From Peribacillus deserti (lineage in GTDB: Bacteria > Bacillota > Bacilli > Bacillales > DSM-1321), in the NCBI RefSeq assembly GCF_002863585.1, contig NZ_PGUY01000015.1, positions 1-39,484 on the forward strand: a stretch of DNA of 39,484 nt, given 5' to 3'. The position numbers were made by a program, and so were the translations under genes. The notes beneath the pieces are model-generated. The model saw only the letters and a list, made by a program, of their open reading frames with translations, was not told the origin of the DNA and searched no databases. Shown here piece by piece: positions 9,421 through 19,106 of the stretch. The first letter of the stretch is position 1; every line of letters starts with the position of its first letter.

Positions 9421-11451
9421 TTAGATATCAGTCTTCCTGCTCTGATCATTAACAGGCGGGAATTTATCTTTAGGGTTTTGTGTTGGGTGGCCCTCCTGGA
9501 TTGGCGGATTCGGGATTGTCTTAGTGCTAGTTGTACCAGAAGGTTGATTATCCTCCGGGCGGTCTCCATCGTTTTTTGTATGGATATTCACTTTGACATC
9601 TTTCGATCCACCTGCACGGTTTGGCAGGGTCCCATGGTCTATCAAGTGTTTGATTTGGTCTGCATCAAGTGTTTCTACTTCAAGCAGCGTATTGGCAATA
9701 AGCTCGAGCTTATCCCGGTGTTCCGTCAGGATAGTTCTTGCGCGCTCATAGGAGTCTTTAATGAATTTCTGGATTTCCGTATCAATTTCATAGGCAATCT
9801 TATCTGAATAGTTCTGTTCATTATGCAGATCGCGACCAAGGAATACTTGCCCTCCTTGTGCTTGACCAAATTGAAGCGGACCCAGCTTATCACTCATCCC
9901 GAATTCCGTAACCATACGGCGGGCAATACCAGTTGCGCGCTGGAAGTCGTTATGCGCGCCTGTACTTACTTCACCGAAGATAACTTCTTCAGCAACCCGG
10001 CCGCCTAGCAATCCAACAATTTTATCTAGTAATTCAGGCTTCGTCATAAAGTAACGGTCCTCTTTAGGAAGCATAACAGCATATCCGCCTGCCTGGCCGC
10101 GGGGAACGATTGTTACCTTGTGTACCATTTCAGCTTCATCTAGTACTGTACCTATGACAGTATGCCCTGCTTCGTGGAAAGCAACGATCCGCCGTTCTTT
10201 CTCAGAAATCACCCGGCTCTTCTTAGCAGGGCCAGCAATTACACGATCAGTTGCCTCATCGATATCAGACATATCTACTTTTTTCTTATTTGTACGAGCG
10301 GCTACAAGCGCTGCTTCATTCAATAGGTTTTCCAGATCGGCACCAGAGAATCCTGGTGTTCTTGCAGCAATGGCTTTTAAGTTGACAGATTCGTCAAGCG
10401 GCTTATTGCGTGCATGTACTTTAAGTACTGCTTCACGACCTTTTACATCTGGACGGTCTACAGTAATTTGACGGTCAAAACGTCCTGGACGCAGAAGTGC
10501 TGGGTCAAGGATATCAGGGCGGTTAGTTGCCGCAACAATAATGATTCCCTCGTTTGCACCAAAGCCATCCATTTCAACAAGCAATTGGTTCAGCGTCTGT
10601 TCACGTTCATCGTGTCCGCCGCCTAAACCGGCGCCGCGCTGACGTCCGACTGCGTCAATTTCATCTATAAAGATAATACATGGAGCATTTTTCTTAGCAT
10701 TTTCAAACAGGTCGCGCACACGGGATGCACCAACTCCGACAAACATTTCTACAAAGTCCGAACCACTGATTGAGAAGAAAGGTACCCCCGCTTCTCCAGC
10801 AACAGCTCTTGCAAGAAGTGTTTTACCCGTACCAGGAGGCCCCACAAGCAGGACACCCTTAGGTATGCGTGCACCAAGCTCTGCGAATTTCCTTGGATCT
10901 TTCAAGAACTCCACTACTTCAACAAGCTCTTGTTTTTCTTCATCTGCCCCGGCTACATCCTTAAAACGAACTTTTTTCTTATCATCGTTATAAAGCTTTG
11001 CCTTGCTTTTCCCGAAGTTCATGACACGGCTTCCGCCGCCCTGAGCCTGGTTAAGCAGGAAGAAGAATAGGATGAAAATAATGACGAATGGGATGATAGA
11101 TGTGAAGAAAGTGACCCATCCGCTAGTTTCCTTTGCAGGAAGTGTTTCAACTTTTACCTCATTGTCCCTGGATGCTTTGTCGATCCGGTCTAATGTATTG
11201 TTGTTATTTGTGACATAAGTGATAAACTGTTTATCTTTCTTGCCGTTCTCTAACTGCCCCTTCACCTCATATACAAGACGTTCGGGCTGCATGGACAGAG
11301 AGTTCACTTCACCAGCTTCTAAATATTTGAAGAACTGGTCCTGTGATATATTATCGGTGGGCTCATTGTTGTTATTAAAGATGCTGACAACCCCAATGAT
11401 CACCAAAAATATTAGTAAATAAAATATTGTATTACGGAAGATCCGATTCAT
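9421..11451 (-). CDS. ftsH: ATP-dependent zinc metalloprotease FtsH
   Basis: Membrane-anchored AAA+ protease that removes damaged or regulatory proteins. The 676-residue product has two membrane helices (about 6-24 and 112-134) around a short extracytoplasmic domain. The AAA module has Walker A GPPGTGKT near 204, Walker [10 protein letters not shown], and the second region of homology [15 protein letters not shown]. The protease domain holds the zinc motif HEAGH near 429. The C-terminal tail (about 610-676) is polar, with many Asn, Pro and Lys, and is probably disordered. GGGAGGAGGTAAGGG precedes the ATG. In B. subtilis ftsH is needed for sporulation and stress responses. It has its own promoter and terminator here. 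Confidence 0.97.
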   Translation of the reverse strand: MNRIFRNTIFYLLIFLVIIGVVSIFNNNNEPTDNISQDQFFKYLEAGEVNSLSMQPERLVYEVKGQLENGKKDKQFITYVTNNNNTLDRIDKASRDNEVKVETLPAKETSGWVTFFTSIIPFVIIFILFFFLLNQAQGGGSRVMNFGKSKAKLYNDDKKKVRFKDVAGADEEKQELVEVVEFLKDPRKFAELGARIPKGVLLVGPPGTGKTLLARAVAGEAGVPFFSISGSDFVEMFVGVGASRVRDLFENAKKNAPCIIFIDEIDAVGRQRGAGLGGGHDEREQTLNQLLVEMDGFGANEGIIIVAATNRPDILDPALLRPGRFDRQITVDRPDVKGREAVLKVHARNKPLDESVNLKAIAARTPGFSGADLENLLNEAALVAARTNKKKVDMSDIDEATDRVIAGPAKKSRVISEKERRIVAFHEAGHTVIGTVLDEAEMVHKVTIVPRGQAGGYAVMLPKEDRYFMTKPELLDKIVGLLGGRVAEEVIFGEVSTGAHNDFQRATGIARRMVTEFGMSDKLGPLQFGQAQGGQVFLGRDLHNEQNYSDKIAYEIDTEIQKFIKDSYERARTILTEHRDKLELIANTLLEVETLDADQIKHLIDHGTLPNRAGGSKDVKVNIHTKNDGDRPEDNQPSGTTSTKTIPNPPIQEGHPTQNPKDKFPPVNDQSRKTDI

Positions 11452-11486
11452 CCCTTACCTCCTCCCACGGTAAAAAACTAAATAGA

Positions 11487-11516
11487 ATAGTATCATAGAA
11501 AACCAAGGATTTACAA
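11487..11516 (-). promoter_or_regulatory. Probable sigma-A promoter of ftsH
   Basis: On the minus strand TTGTAA (11511-11516) and TACTAT (11487-11492) are 18 bases apart, with TGA directly before the -10 (extended -10). It lies between hprT and ftsH, about 36 bases upstream of the ftsH ATG. Confidence 0.6.
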
Positions 11517-11568
11517 ATATTTGCTCCTGCTTCACAAATATGACAAAATTTCCGGCTGCTGCAGTTCA

Positions 11569-12120
11569 TTACTCTTGATTTTGGTACACTTCTGGTTTCA
11601 GAACCCCTATATAAGGAAGGTTTCGATACTTTTCAGCATAATCCAGACCATAGCCGACCACAAATGCATCCGGAACGATAAATCCGGCATAATCGGCTTT
11701 AATATCTGCCTTGCGTCCTGATGGTTTATCTAACAGTGTGACAATTTTTATAGATTTTGCTTTTCTGTAACGGAAAAGCTCTACAAGGTAGCTTAAAGTC
11801 AATCCGGAATCAATAATGTCTTCGATGATGACAATATCTCTTCCCTCTACCGAAGTATCTAAATCCTTGATGATTTTGACTTCTCCGGAAGATACAGTTG
11901 AATTCCCGTAGCTGGAAACATCCATGAAATCCATTTCAAGATATGCATCAACTCGTTTAAGAAGATCTGACATGAATGGCATAGCACCTTTTAGGACCCC
12001 GATAGCCAGGGGGAATTTATCCTTATAATCTTCGCTGAGCTGTTCGGCCAGTTCTCTCGTTTTAGCCTGGATTTCCTCTTCTGTGATTAAAATGTTTTCA
12101 ATATCATTTTTCATGCTCAT
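11569..12120 (-). CDS. hprT: Hypoxanthine-guanine phosphoribosyltransferase
   Basis: Salvages hypoxanthine and guanine to IMP and GMP using PRPP. The 183-residue product has the PRPP loop [17 protein letters not shown] near 96-112, the substrate flap region [16 protein letters not shown] near 67, and [19 protein letters not shown] near the C-terminus, which contacts the purine. Both M1 and M3 are possible starts: GGGGGC lies about 11 bases before M1. It follows tilS by 25 bases; tilS-hprT are co-transcribed in B. subtilis, where the HprT-TilS pair also influences ftsH expression. Confidence 0.95.
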   Translation of the reverse strand: MSMKNDIENILITEEEIQAKTRELAEQLSEDYKDKFPLAIGVLKGAMPFMSDLLKRVDAYLEMDFMDVSSYGNSTVSSGEVKIIKDLDTSVEGRDIVIIEDIIDSGLTLSYLVELFRYRKAKSIKIVTLLDKPSGRKADIKADYAGFIVPDAFVVGYGLDYAEKYRNLPYIGVLKPEVYQNQE

Positions 12121-12145
12121 TTTTCTGATTTGCCCCCTAGAAGAA

Positions 12146-13537
12146 CTAGACTTTAATATATTCTAGATATATGTATATTTGCTGGTCATCTCCGCGTTCA
12201 GCTTCCCGGGATGATTTCCTCAAGCTGGGAACCCAAAGAATTTCACCAGATGAATCAACGACTATAGGCCAAGCGTCTCGTTTCTCAATTGGAATTTTTT
12301 CATTTATGAATATATCCTTGATCTTCTTGGAACCGCGAAGACCTTTTGGATACATCCGGTCACCCTCTTCCCTTGTCCTCGCTATAAATGGCATGCGGGC
12401 TTCCCGGGCAGGCATCAAGAATGTGCTGTTATCATTCTTGCAAGCACTCCCCTTACTATATTCCGCCTTAATTTTATACCCATTTGGCAGGAGAATTTCA
12501 CCTGGCACCTCAAGCTTAAGGTAATAGGTCTTAGGTTTTGTCTGAAGAAAAGAAAACATACAGACTTCATAAGATTTTTTTACCAGTAAACCTTTTGGGA
12601 AATGAAGCTCTGCAGAGGGGTCTGGATTTACGAATAGTTCCATCAATTGAGACGTGTGTTTCGCGGATAATGACTCCGGATTCTCACCATAAAGATAGTT
12701 TAATATTAGTTGAACGGCCCTTCTTTGTAAAGAATTAGGCATTGCCATTAGACCTTTAACATGAATGGCAGATTCAAGCTTGGACTGTTTAACCCAGATT
12801 GATTCCATCTTCGATTTCGTAAGTTCTAAAAGCAGTTCCTCATCCTCTCGTATTTCCTTACTGAATCGTTGAAAGTGTTCGTGTGCTTTTATGTTTTCCC
12901 TCTTTAAGAAAGGTAAAACACTTAATCGAAATCGATTTCTGCTGTATGATTCTTTCTCGTTGCTTGGATCTAAGCGGGGTTCAAGACCCTGCCTGCTGCA
13001 ATACTCCAGAATGTCCCGCTTTTCAAGGGGTAAGAATGGCCGGACAATCTCTCCATTGCCAAACGGCCTTTTAACAGGGATCCCCGCTCTTGCAGCTCCG
13101 GACGCTCCCCGGGTTAGTCTCATCAAGATCGTTTCCATCTGATCATCCCCGTGATGACCGAGTACAAGCTTATGGATACTGTGTTTTACCATCATTTCTT
13201 GATAAAACCGGTACCTTAATGTCCTTGCCGCAGTCTGGGAGCTTTGGCCAGTTTCGCTCATATAGCGATTCACATTCACTCTTGTTCCCTCAAAAACAAT
13301 ACTACGCTCCTCACAGTATTTTTTTACGAATACCAGATCTTCATATGACTCTTCTCCTCGGAACATGTGATCTACATGTGCCGCTACAAGCCCTAAGCCG
13401 TACTGGCCGCTCATGCTATGAAGAAAATGGAGCAGGGCTAAAGAGTCCGGCCCGCCTGATACTCCAACGAGAAGCTTTTCTCCAACATGAAGGAGGTTAT
13501 GATCTTTAATATATTTTGTGACTTTTTTCTCGAGCAT
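12146..13537 (-). CDS. tilS: tRNA(Ile)-lysidine synthetase
   Basis: Modifies the wobble cytidine of tRNA-Ile(CAU) to lysidine, so that it reads AUA and not AUG. The 463-residue product has the PP-loop ATPase motif [15 protein letters not shown] near 24-38 and the TilS segment [16 protein letters not shown] near 130. A substrate-binding middle and a C-terminal domain (about 380-463, with [20 protein letters not shown]) follow. I chose the ATG at 13537 because AAAGGA stands 9 bases upstream; the ATG three codons earlier abuts the ribosome binding site. B. subtilis TilS is similar in length. Confidence 0.95.
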   Translation of the reverse strand: MLEKKVTKYIKDHNLLHVGEKLLVGVSGGPDSLALLHFLHSMSGQYGLGLVAAHVDHMFRGEESYEDLVFVKKYCEERSIVFEGTRVNVNRYMSETGQSSQTAARTLRYRFYQEMMVKHSIHKLVLGHHGDDQMETILMRLTRGASGAARAGIPVKRPFGNGEIVRPFLPLEKRDILEYCSRQGLEPRLDPSNEKESYSRNRFRLSVLPFLKRENIKAHEHFQRFSKEIREDEELLLELTKSKMESIWVKQSKLESAIHVKGLMAMPNSLQRRAVQLILNYLYGENPESLSAKHTSQLMELFVNPDPSAELHFPKGLLVKKSYEVCMFSFLQTKPKTYYLKLEVPGEILLPNGYKIKAEYSKGSACKNDNSTFLMPAREARMPFIARTREEGDRMYPKGLRGSKKIKDIFINEKIPIEKRDAWPIVVDSSGEILWVPSLRKSSREAERGDDQQIYIYLEYIKV

Positions 13538-13628
13538 ACATAACATTCCTTTATGGCTGTCTCTATCAGGCTAATCTATTTATACGAACTACATTCGGAA
13601 AAGTTTCAACTTTTAATAATTTATTCTT

Positions 13629-14600
13629 TTAGAGAAGCTTTGTATAAATATATAGCAGATATATAAAAGATATTAATACAACCAGCAGCAAAGATTCCAG
13701 CAGTCCGCCTTTCTTTTGTTTCCTGCGGCTCCTGGACTGCGTTTGTCTCATGTTTCTGGATGGCGACGGTTGCTGCCTGCTGATTCTGTCCGCATTCTGA
13801 TTTGCCGCAGCCAATAATTCGTTCCTCATCTCCATCGCTGTTGAATACTTTCCAAGCAATGCTTTCTCAAGCACCTGCTCGTACACTTTCAATTCTTTCT
13901 TTCCTTTGATTGCTTGAGACAACTGTGAATACCCATCTGTCTTTTTTGTAAAACGATTTGGATAATAGGAGTTAAGGAAGATCATAGCCACAGCAAAAAG
14001 ATCGTAGGAAGGCTCTGCCTTTCTTGAACCAAGCCCCCAATACCCCCTATCAAAAAACTCGGTGAACTCTTTAATGGACCGGCCTTTTATCGTTGTTCCT
14101 CCGACATCCACGCAGCGGATCTGACAGGAAGGCGAACTGATAATTAAGTTTTCCGGCTTTAAATCTCCAAATATCCAGCCAGATTGATGCAGCAGGGAAA
14201 GGTTCTTTAATAGCTGCAGAATCAGCACTACTGACCAGGATGTTCCCTTATACCGCAGAAAATCAAGGTAGGTTTCCCCTTTTATATATTCCATCACGTA
14301 AAAGGGCAGAGTCACTCCCTGGTTGACCCAGTCATCTACACTCAACAAAGAAGGCCCGAGGGCTGAACCCTGGACCTTGGTAAAGGATTTGAGGATGTTC
14401 ATCTCCGAGCTGATGGACATGCTGTTATCACTTACCTTAAGCGCAACTTCCTGCCCCCCGAATTCCGCTAGATAAACAATGCCGTTTGCACCAAACCCTA
14501 ACTCTTTTATCACTTTATATTCATTCTTATACCACTTGCCCTTAATAATGGTCCCTGGCAGGGCTTTACACTGACTCCTCAAAGAATTGTTCATCATCAT
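13629..14600 (-). CDS. yabT: Sporulation-associated membrane Ser/Thr kinase (YabT-like)
   Basis: The 323-residue protein has a Hanks-type kinase domain (about 28-270): glycine loop GFGANGIVYLA near 35, ATP-binding lysine in VALKVS near 53, and catalytic loop FGDLKPENLI near 144. DVGGTT near 165 takes the place of the usual DFG. It has a basic linker (RQQPSPSRNMRQTQSRSRRK) and a single C-terminal membrane helix (about 299-322), with no extracellular sensor. In B. subtilis YabT is expressed in sporulation, is activated by DNA and phosphorylates RecA; the basic linker would fit DNA binding. Its start overlaps the end of yabS by 35 bases, suggesting coupled translation. Confidence 0.92.
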   Translation of the reverse strand: MMMNNSLRSQCKALPGTIIKGKWYKNEYKVIKELGFGANGIVYLAEFGGQEVALKVSDNSMSISSEMNILKSFTKVQGSALGPSLLSVDDWVNQGVTLPFYVMEYIKGETYLDFLRYKGTSWSVVLILQLLKNLSLLHQSGWIFGDLKPENLIISSPSCQIRCVDVGGTTIKGRSIKEFTEFFDRGYWGLGSRKAEPSYDLFAVAMIFLNSYYPNRFTKKTDGYSQLSQAIKGKKELKVYEQVLEKALLGKYSTAMEMRNELLAAANQNADRISRQQPSPSRNMRQTQSRSRRKQKKGGLLESLLLVVLISFIYLLYIYTKLL

Positions 14601-15303
14601 TGGATAACAAACTCCTTAGTGAACGTTTTTTCTTAAAGTACGATAAAGCCTCCCTTAAGGCAGGTCCTGTCGGAGTCATTCCTCCTGGTGAAAGCTTCGA
14701 AAAGACTTTTGTTAATGCTTCAAGATTCGGAGTCCAATCCAGGAGTTTCTCAACATCTGACTTTTTCCCGGGAAATACAAAAACAGAAAATTTATTTTCT
14801 CCCATTCTTGCATTCAAGCTCAATGATAAATCCAAGAGCGCTTCTTTAACCGTTGGGAGCTTATGCGTCATGCTGGCGCTGGTATCCACAAGAACAAGCA
14901 CTTCGAGTCCTGCTGTTTCGCCCAGTTCCTCCACCACTTCAACCACTTCTCCCCGCTTCTCCGGCGGAAGATCATCAATGGTTTGTGAACGGCCTAATAT
15001 TTGCTGAAGCTCCTTATTTACAACACCTTGTATCGTTTGTGTCATCGCTTTTCTCGTAACCATCTGGACCGTTTGGGAAAGCTGCGAGCTATACACGATT
15101 TGACTTACCCCGCCGCCAGTTTGTGCTATAGACTCGATTTCCTGCATCCCCTTCTGATCAATAACATCCTGTTCCATTACACCGATCACATTTACTGTAA
15201 TCCCCTGTTCTCTAGCAAAGGCTGCCATTGCAGAAGGATCTTCACCGTGATTCGAACAGCCATCCGTAATCAGCAGAATTTGTCTTAAAGTACCTGGGTT
15301 CAT
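14566..15303 (-). CDS. yabS: von Willebrand factor A domain protein (YabS-like)
   Basis: The 245-residue cytoplasmic protein has two VWA-like halves. The first opens with RQILLITDGCSNHGEDP (about 7-23). The second holds a metal-binding MIDAS motif, VLVLVDTSASMTHKLP (DxSxS near 138-142), with the later threonine in GGMTPTGPALREA near 210. GGAGGGATTCTT precedes the ATG. It lies between spoIIE and yabT, as in B. subtilis, and is the same length as that homologue. Its biochemical role is not established; a partner or regulator role with the kinase YabT is inference from co-occurrence. Confidence 0.88.
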   Translation of the reverse strand: MNPGTLRQILLITDGCSNHGEDPSAMAAFAREQGITVNVIGVMEQDVIDQKGMQEIESIAQTGGGVSQIVYSSQLSQTVQMVTRKAMTQTIQGVVNKELQQILGRSQTIDDLPPEKRGEVVEVVEELGETAGLEVLVLVDTSASMTHKLPTVKEALLDLSLSLNARMGENKFSVFVFPGKKSDVEKLLDWTPNLEALTKVFSKLSPGGMTPTGPALREALSYFKKKRSLRSLLSNDDEQFFEESV

Positions 15304-15383
15304 AAGAATCCCTCCAATCTATTTACTACCATCTTCGACTAACTGGAGGGGTTGTATACCTCTTAATAAGCTTTCTGTTCACG

Positions 15384-17861
15384 TTATTGTGCTTTTCTCT
15401 TATTCGAAAATACAGGAATGGAGGCCCACTTTGGTGTATTATGATTTATCTTGGCCGTAACGATGGTTATATCATCATCTATTTTCCCTTTCCTTCTGAT
15501 GACCTCCTCTAATATCAAATCTGCAATTTCCTGCGGTTCGTCCGTTTCCATCTCTTTTATCTTGCGCTTCATCCAAAACTCAAAATTCTCAAAGTGGGAA
15601 GGTCCATCAAAGATCCCGTCACTCATCATGATGACGAGATCTCCCGCCTTCAGCTGCTCACAAACCACATCTACGTCAAACTCAGTGAACATTCCCATCG
15701 GTAAATTGCTGGATTCCACTTTAATGACTTTATCACCACGTTTAATGAAGCTCGGTATAGAACAAATTTTTAAAAACTTAGCTTTTGCATCATGGAGATC
15801 GATCATGGCTAAATCCAGTGTTGTAAATATTTCATCCGTCGTCCTTAGTGAAAGTACGGAATTCACCGATTTTATCGCAATTTTTTCTTCGATGCCGGAT
15901 AATAAGATCTTTTGCAGCAGCTGAAGGGTTTCATTACTTTCATAGTGGGCCCGCTCTCCATTTCCCATACCATCGCTTATGGCAATGGCATACTTACCGA
16001 ACCCAATATCCATGGTTGTATAGCTGTCCCCCGAAACCAGTCCTCCCCCTTTGGCAGCATGGGCGACACCGGTTTCTACAACGTACTTTTTAGCTGAACG
16101 GAAAGTAACATGGCAGGTCCCCCCTGGAAACGAAGCACAATCCTCCGTATGGACGATGATGGATTCTCCAAGTATATCGGTCAGCATAGGCGCTATAAGC
16201 TTCTCGCACTCTCCCCTTCCGTGACAGTATGGTGTGCTTATATCGATATCCACATTTCCCTGTTCCAGACTGTATATTTCAATTCCATGAATGGGAAGGC
16301 CAAAATTCCTAATTGCCTCAAGAATTTGTTCCTCTTGGACATGATGATTCTTTCTCTCCCTCTGAATCTCTTTCGCAAAGTCCTCCATAACCTCCGAAAC
16401 ACCTTTGAGCTGATCCGCAACCAGTCTCCGGCTCTCCTGCACCTGTTTTTTCAGCTTCAGATTAGCCTGGGAGAATGTAAGCTCCTGTGCAATCAGTTCC
16501 GTTACCTTTTCGGCACGAGTACAGTTCTTTTTCCATTCTCTTTGCAATTTCGGAGAAAGATGCCCACTATTTTCTTCCAAATTATACATAATGTTCTGCA
16601 TACTTTCATAAGTATTACTAAAATTCCTTGTCCAGCAATGCTCCTTTCGATGGCAGGTCTGGCAGGTTTTTTCCGTAACGTTGCTCAGAAGGTAGTCCAC
16701 CCTTTTCTCTTCATCTCGATCTTCCTCATCCCAGTCATCGACATGAGAGAAGCTGTTGGAAAGAGCCTGAAAAACATGAGAGAACTGCGAAACTCTTTTA
16801 GCTGTTACATCGCGCACTTTCCTCATATAAAGCTGCTGTTCATTCGTATACTCAACTGTACCCGGTATGTGTTTGGCTATCTTTAAAATAAGGGCAGAAG
16901 GTGTGATCATAAATAACATAATTGCTGCAACCGTTTCATATAGTGTAATACTAAGGTTATTGCTGCCCTCCCCATATAGTCCAATTAACAGAGTAGCTAC
17001 AGCGAGACCTAAGGAAGTCCCTACTTTCCTGCCCTCTTTTAACAGTCCACCCAGCAGCCCGGAAAAAGCCAGCAGGCTCATTTGATATAAACTTGAAATA
17101 TTGGCAAGGCTGAAGATTAACCCGGTTACAACACCTACAGTGGATCCAATTGCGGCACCTCCGGAAAGCGCAAACAGCAGCACAAGGTATCTCGATAATA
17201 TATGCTCCATAGACAGCCCATAGATTGTCCAGCCAATGGTACCAGTCATTACGGATGCAAGGAGGATTATGATACTCACGACTTCCTCTGTTTTAAAAGA
17301 TAACGTTTTTCTTCTTATAGAAATCAGCGGGATGGATTGTACGAAAATAAGTGTTAATATAGCAGCAAGTCCAGCTTCCACCGCAATCATCATTCCATCA
17401 TATAATTGGATATTCCGGTGCAGAATCAGCTGCTCCGCACATCGTATGATAGCTAAAGCAAGGAAAACATATAAGGAAATGGCCTTGAAACGACCTTCAA
17501 TTGACGGTTCTTTTATTTTATATAGAAGCATCATTAGAAAGGCGGAACAAAAGACCACAATACCGTTAGAAAGATGGATAGTAACAGCCCCGCAGACAAG
17601 GCCAGCCAAAGCGAATGGCGCTCTGTCTCTTCTCATCATATAAACAGCAGCAAAAAACGGAAGACTAAATGGGGCTAACTGAGAAAGTATGAGAGCCCTT
17701 CCAAGCAAGAAGCCGATCAAACCAAGAACAAGACCGCGTTTAAATAGTACATCTTCAAGTTTCAGGTGGAGATTCTGGAACCATTTAACCGCGTCTATTT
17801 TAGCTTCATTTATATTGAGCTCCGCAATAGGATCTGCCATATTCCGTTCAACCTTTTCCAT
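15384..17861 (-). CDS. spoIIE: Stage II sporulation protein E, PP2C phosphatase
   Basis: Sits at the polar septum in sporulation, interacts with FtsZ, and dephosphorylates SpoIIAA-P so that sigma-F becomes active only in the forespore. The 825-residue product matches B. subtilis (about 827): an N-terminal region with about ten membrane helices (roughly 40-325), a central cytoplasmic region with a cysteine-rich segment TCQTCHRKEHCW near 397 and long helices, and a C-terminal PP2C domain (about 590-800). The metal-binding aspartates are in VSGDSYTTMD, AISDGMGNGERAH and MSDGIFDGP, and DDDITIV follows near 800. GGGGAGTG precedes the ATG. Its promoter shows Spo0A-type architecture. Confidence 0.97.
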   Translation of the reverse strand: MEKVERNMADPIAELNINEAKIDAVKWFQNLHLKLEDVLFKRGLVLGLIGFLLGRALILSQLAPFSLPFFAAVYMMRRDRAPFALAGLVCGAVTIHLSNGIVVFCSAFLMMLLYKIKEPSIEGRFKAISLYVFLALAIIRCAEQLILHRNIQLYDGMMIAVEAGLAAILTLIFVQSIPLISIRRKTLSFKTEEVVSIIILLASVMTGTIGWTIYGLSMEHILSRYLVLLFALSGGAAIGSTVGVVTGLIFSLANISSLYQMSLLAFSGLLGGLLKEGRKVGTSLGLAVATLLIGLYGEGSNNLSITLYETVAAIMLFMITPSALILKIAKHIPGTVEYTNEQQLYMRKVRDVTAKRVSQFSHVFQALSNSFSHVDDWDEEDRDEEKRVDYLLSNVTEKTCQTCHRKEHCWTRNFSNTYESMQNIMYNLEENSGHLSPKLQREWKKNCTRAEKVTELIAQELTFSQANLKLKKQVQESRRLVADQLKGVSEVMEDFAKEIQRERKNHHVQEEQILEAIRNFGLPIHGIEIYSLEQGNVDIDISTPYCHGRGECEKLIAPMLTDILGESIIVHTEDCASFPGGTCHVTFRSAKKYVVETGVAHAAKGGGLVSGDSYTTMDIGFGKYAIAISDGMGNGERAHYESNETLQLLQKILLSGIEEKIAIKSVNSVLSLRTTDEIFTTLDLAMIDLHDAKAKFLKICSIPSFIKRGDKVIKVESSNLPMGMFTEFDVDVVCEQLKAGDLVIMMSDGIFDGPSHFENFEFWMKRKIKEMETDEPQEIADLILEEVIRRKGKIDDDITIVTAKINHNTPKWASIPVFSNKRKAQ

Positions 17862-17890
17862 CTATAACACTCCCCGTTTCTTTTGTTTTG

Positions 17891-17956
17891 ATTATAAAGG
17901 GGACAGCCTCTGTATTTTGTCAAAATCAGAAGTAGGGAGGAAAGAAAAGTTCGACT
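17891..17956 (-). promoter_or_regulatory. Spo0A-type sigma-A promoter of spoIIE (21-bp spacer)
   Basis: On the minus strand a consensus -35 TTGACA (17918-17923) and -10 TATAAT (17891-17896) are 21 bases apart, too far for normal sigma-A use. B. subtilis spoIIE is known for this same 21-bp spacing and for activation by phosphorylated Spo0A. Upstream at 17950-17956 the minus strand reads AGTCGAA, one base off the 0A-box core TGTCGAA. The 0A box assignment is an inference from that match and its position. Confidence 0.8.
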
Positions 17957-18168
17957 GTTTTCTCTGAAAATAATCATATCTTTACACGAAAAGGGTCTAT
18001 TTTTTATTTTGGCAGCAAACCATCATGAGAAAAACCAAAGAATTTAGCTTTATTTCTTTTAAACAAGAATATTTTCAGACAGGATGCTATAAGGGTGTCT
18101 GACAAGAGTCTATTTGGAACAGGCGTTAATCGGTGCCAATTAAATATCATTCGACCTTAAAATGCTAA

Positions 18169-18198
18169 TTGACAAAATTAACACTTCCAAGTTATGAT
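18169..18198 (+). promoter_or_regulatory. Sigma-A promoter of tRNA-Met
   Basis: TTGACA (18169-18174) and TATGAT (18193-18198) are 18 bases apart, about 34 bases upstream of the tRNA. It is one of the few plus-strand promoters in the window. Confidence 0.8.
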
Positions 18199-18231
18199 AT
18201 ATCCTGTGCTTTTAATAAGCATTATTTACTT

Positions 18232-18305
18232 GGCGGTGTAGCTCAGCTGGCTAGAGCGTACGGTTCATACCCGTGAGGTCGTGGGTTCGACTCCCTCCGC
18301 CGCTA
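18232..18305 (+). tRNA. tRNA-Met (anticodon CAT)
   Basis: Cloverleaf: acceptor GGCGGTG pairs with CGCCGCT (ends G-T). D arm GCTC/GAGC. Anticodon arm TACGG, loop TTCATAC, CCGTG, with CAT at the anticodon. T arm GTGGG, loop TTCGACT, CCCTC, with one T-T mismatch. The first pair is G-T and not the C-A mismatch of an initiator tRNA, so it is elongator tRNA-Met; a tRNA-Ile(CAU) cannot be fully excluded by anticodon alone, but the body matches Bacillus tRNA-Met. The 3' CCA is not encoded: TAA follows the discriminator A. It has its own promoter and terminator and is transcribed against its neighbours. Confidence 0.93.
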
Positions 18306-18315
18306 TAAATATTTG

Positions 18316-18348
18316 AAAAGACACGGCGATTGCTGTGTCTTTTTTTTG
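18316..18348 (+). terminator. Rho-independent terminator of tRNA-Met
   Basis: AAAAGACAC (18316-18324) pairs with GTGTCTTTT (18335-18343); a run of eight T's follows. It begins 11 bases past the tRNA. Confidence 0.9.
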
Positions 18349-18620
18349 TATGGACTTTTGCTCGTAGTTTCATACATTGTAGAAGCGATCATGCTTGCTG
18401 TGGATATGGCGGGTAGACATATTTTTACGAGAGGCAAAGATTAATTCTAATTAGGTGCTCTGCTCCTGAGCAAGGTTTTAAGGGTCACCTAAATTTACTC
18501 GTTCAGAAGCAGGTTTTATTATTGTATGAATAACAGGCCGCTTATGCCGATCCTAAGCGCTGAAATAAAAAGAACGTGTGGTATTTAAACAAGCCTAGTG
18601 ATAATTTCATTTTTGATGTT
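18349..18620. other. Non-coding stretch with no recognised feature
   Basis: Between the tRNA terminator and repeat copy B I see no frame with a ribosome binding site and no clear hairpin followed by T's. Short open frames here are not supported by codon pattern or homology I can recall. Confidence 0.5.
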
Positions 18621-18770
18621 GGCCCCATGTGGTCCGGAACAGATATGTGGGACTCCTGCAGGAATAGCGAATCAGGGGAGACCCCACAGCTAAAACGCCT
18701 GCGGGGCTCCCGGACCGCCCCGCGAAAAAGTGATTGACGCTGGCTGCGATTAACAGCCAAGTTTAACAGA
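18621..18770 (+). repeat. Interspersed repeat copy B (divergent subfamily)
   Basis: It shares GGGACTCCTGCAGGAATAGCG (compare CGAGACTCCTGCGGGA), GGGGAGACCCCACAG, GGGGCTCCCGGACCGCCC and a right end CTGCGATTAACAGCC then GTTTAACAGAGCT. The right end matches copy C far better than A, D or E, so B and C form one subfamily. The central part can fold into G+C-rich hairpins. No gene is interrupted. Confidence 0.7.
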
Positions 18771-18930
18771 GCTAAAAAACCTAAAATATGAACCAATTTT
18801 TGCTGCTTTTGTACTGATTCAGGCCGCTTCGGTGCAATAATCCACCGATAAAGTGCGTGTTTATTTGGGAATGCAAATCATTTTGGATATTTTACTACTT
18901 TTTATGGGGGCGTGACAGACAGTCTGTAAG

Positions 18931-19106
18931 TTTATCCTTATGCTTTTGAGGTTTATGCTTATGTTTCGAAGATTTACGCTTATGTTTTGTAGATTTATGC
19001 TTGTGTTTCGATAATTTATGCTTAAGCGCGGTTGGCCTTTGCTTATCTTAGGCGCCATATGCTTATCTTTTAGTAAATATGCTTATGCCGATGTAGTTAT
19101 GCGTAT
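18931..19106. repeat. Degenerate 20-21-bp tandem repeat array
   Basis: About eight head-to-tail units start at 18931, 18952, 18973, 18994, 19015, 19036, 19058 and 19078, each close to TTTATGCTTATGTTTCGAAG plus one base. The first five units are exactly 21 bases; later units drift to 22 and then 20 bases and lose similarity. On the minus strand one frame of the 21-bp units gives a heptad repeat close to SINLRNI, so a 65-codon frame (18861-19058) exists there; because later units break the 3-base phase and no ribosome binding site is evident, I do not call it a gene. Confidence 0.8.

Noticed and set aside
18542-18796. Minus-strand 84-codon frame across repeat copy B
   Set aside because: It reads through the repeat only, has no ribosome binding site and matches nothing I know.
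18861-19058. Small protein with heptad repeats
   Set aside because: The frame is a by-product of the 21-bp array; later units lose 3-base phase and no ribosome binding site is evident.
18931-19106. CRISPR array
   Set aside because: Units are directly adjacent with no unique spacers, and no cas gene is near.
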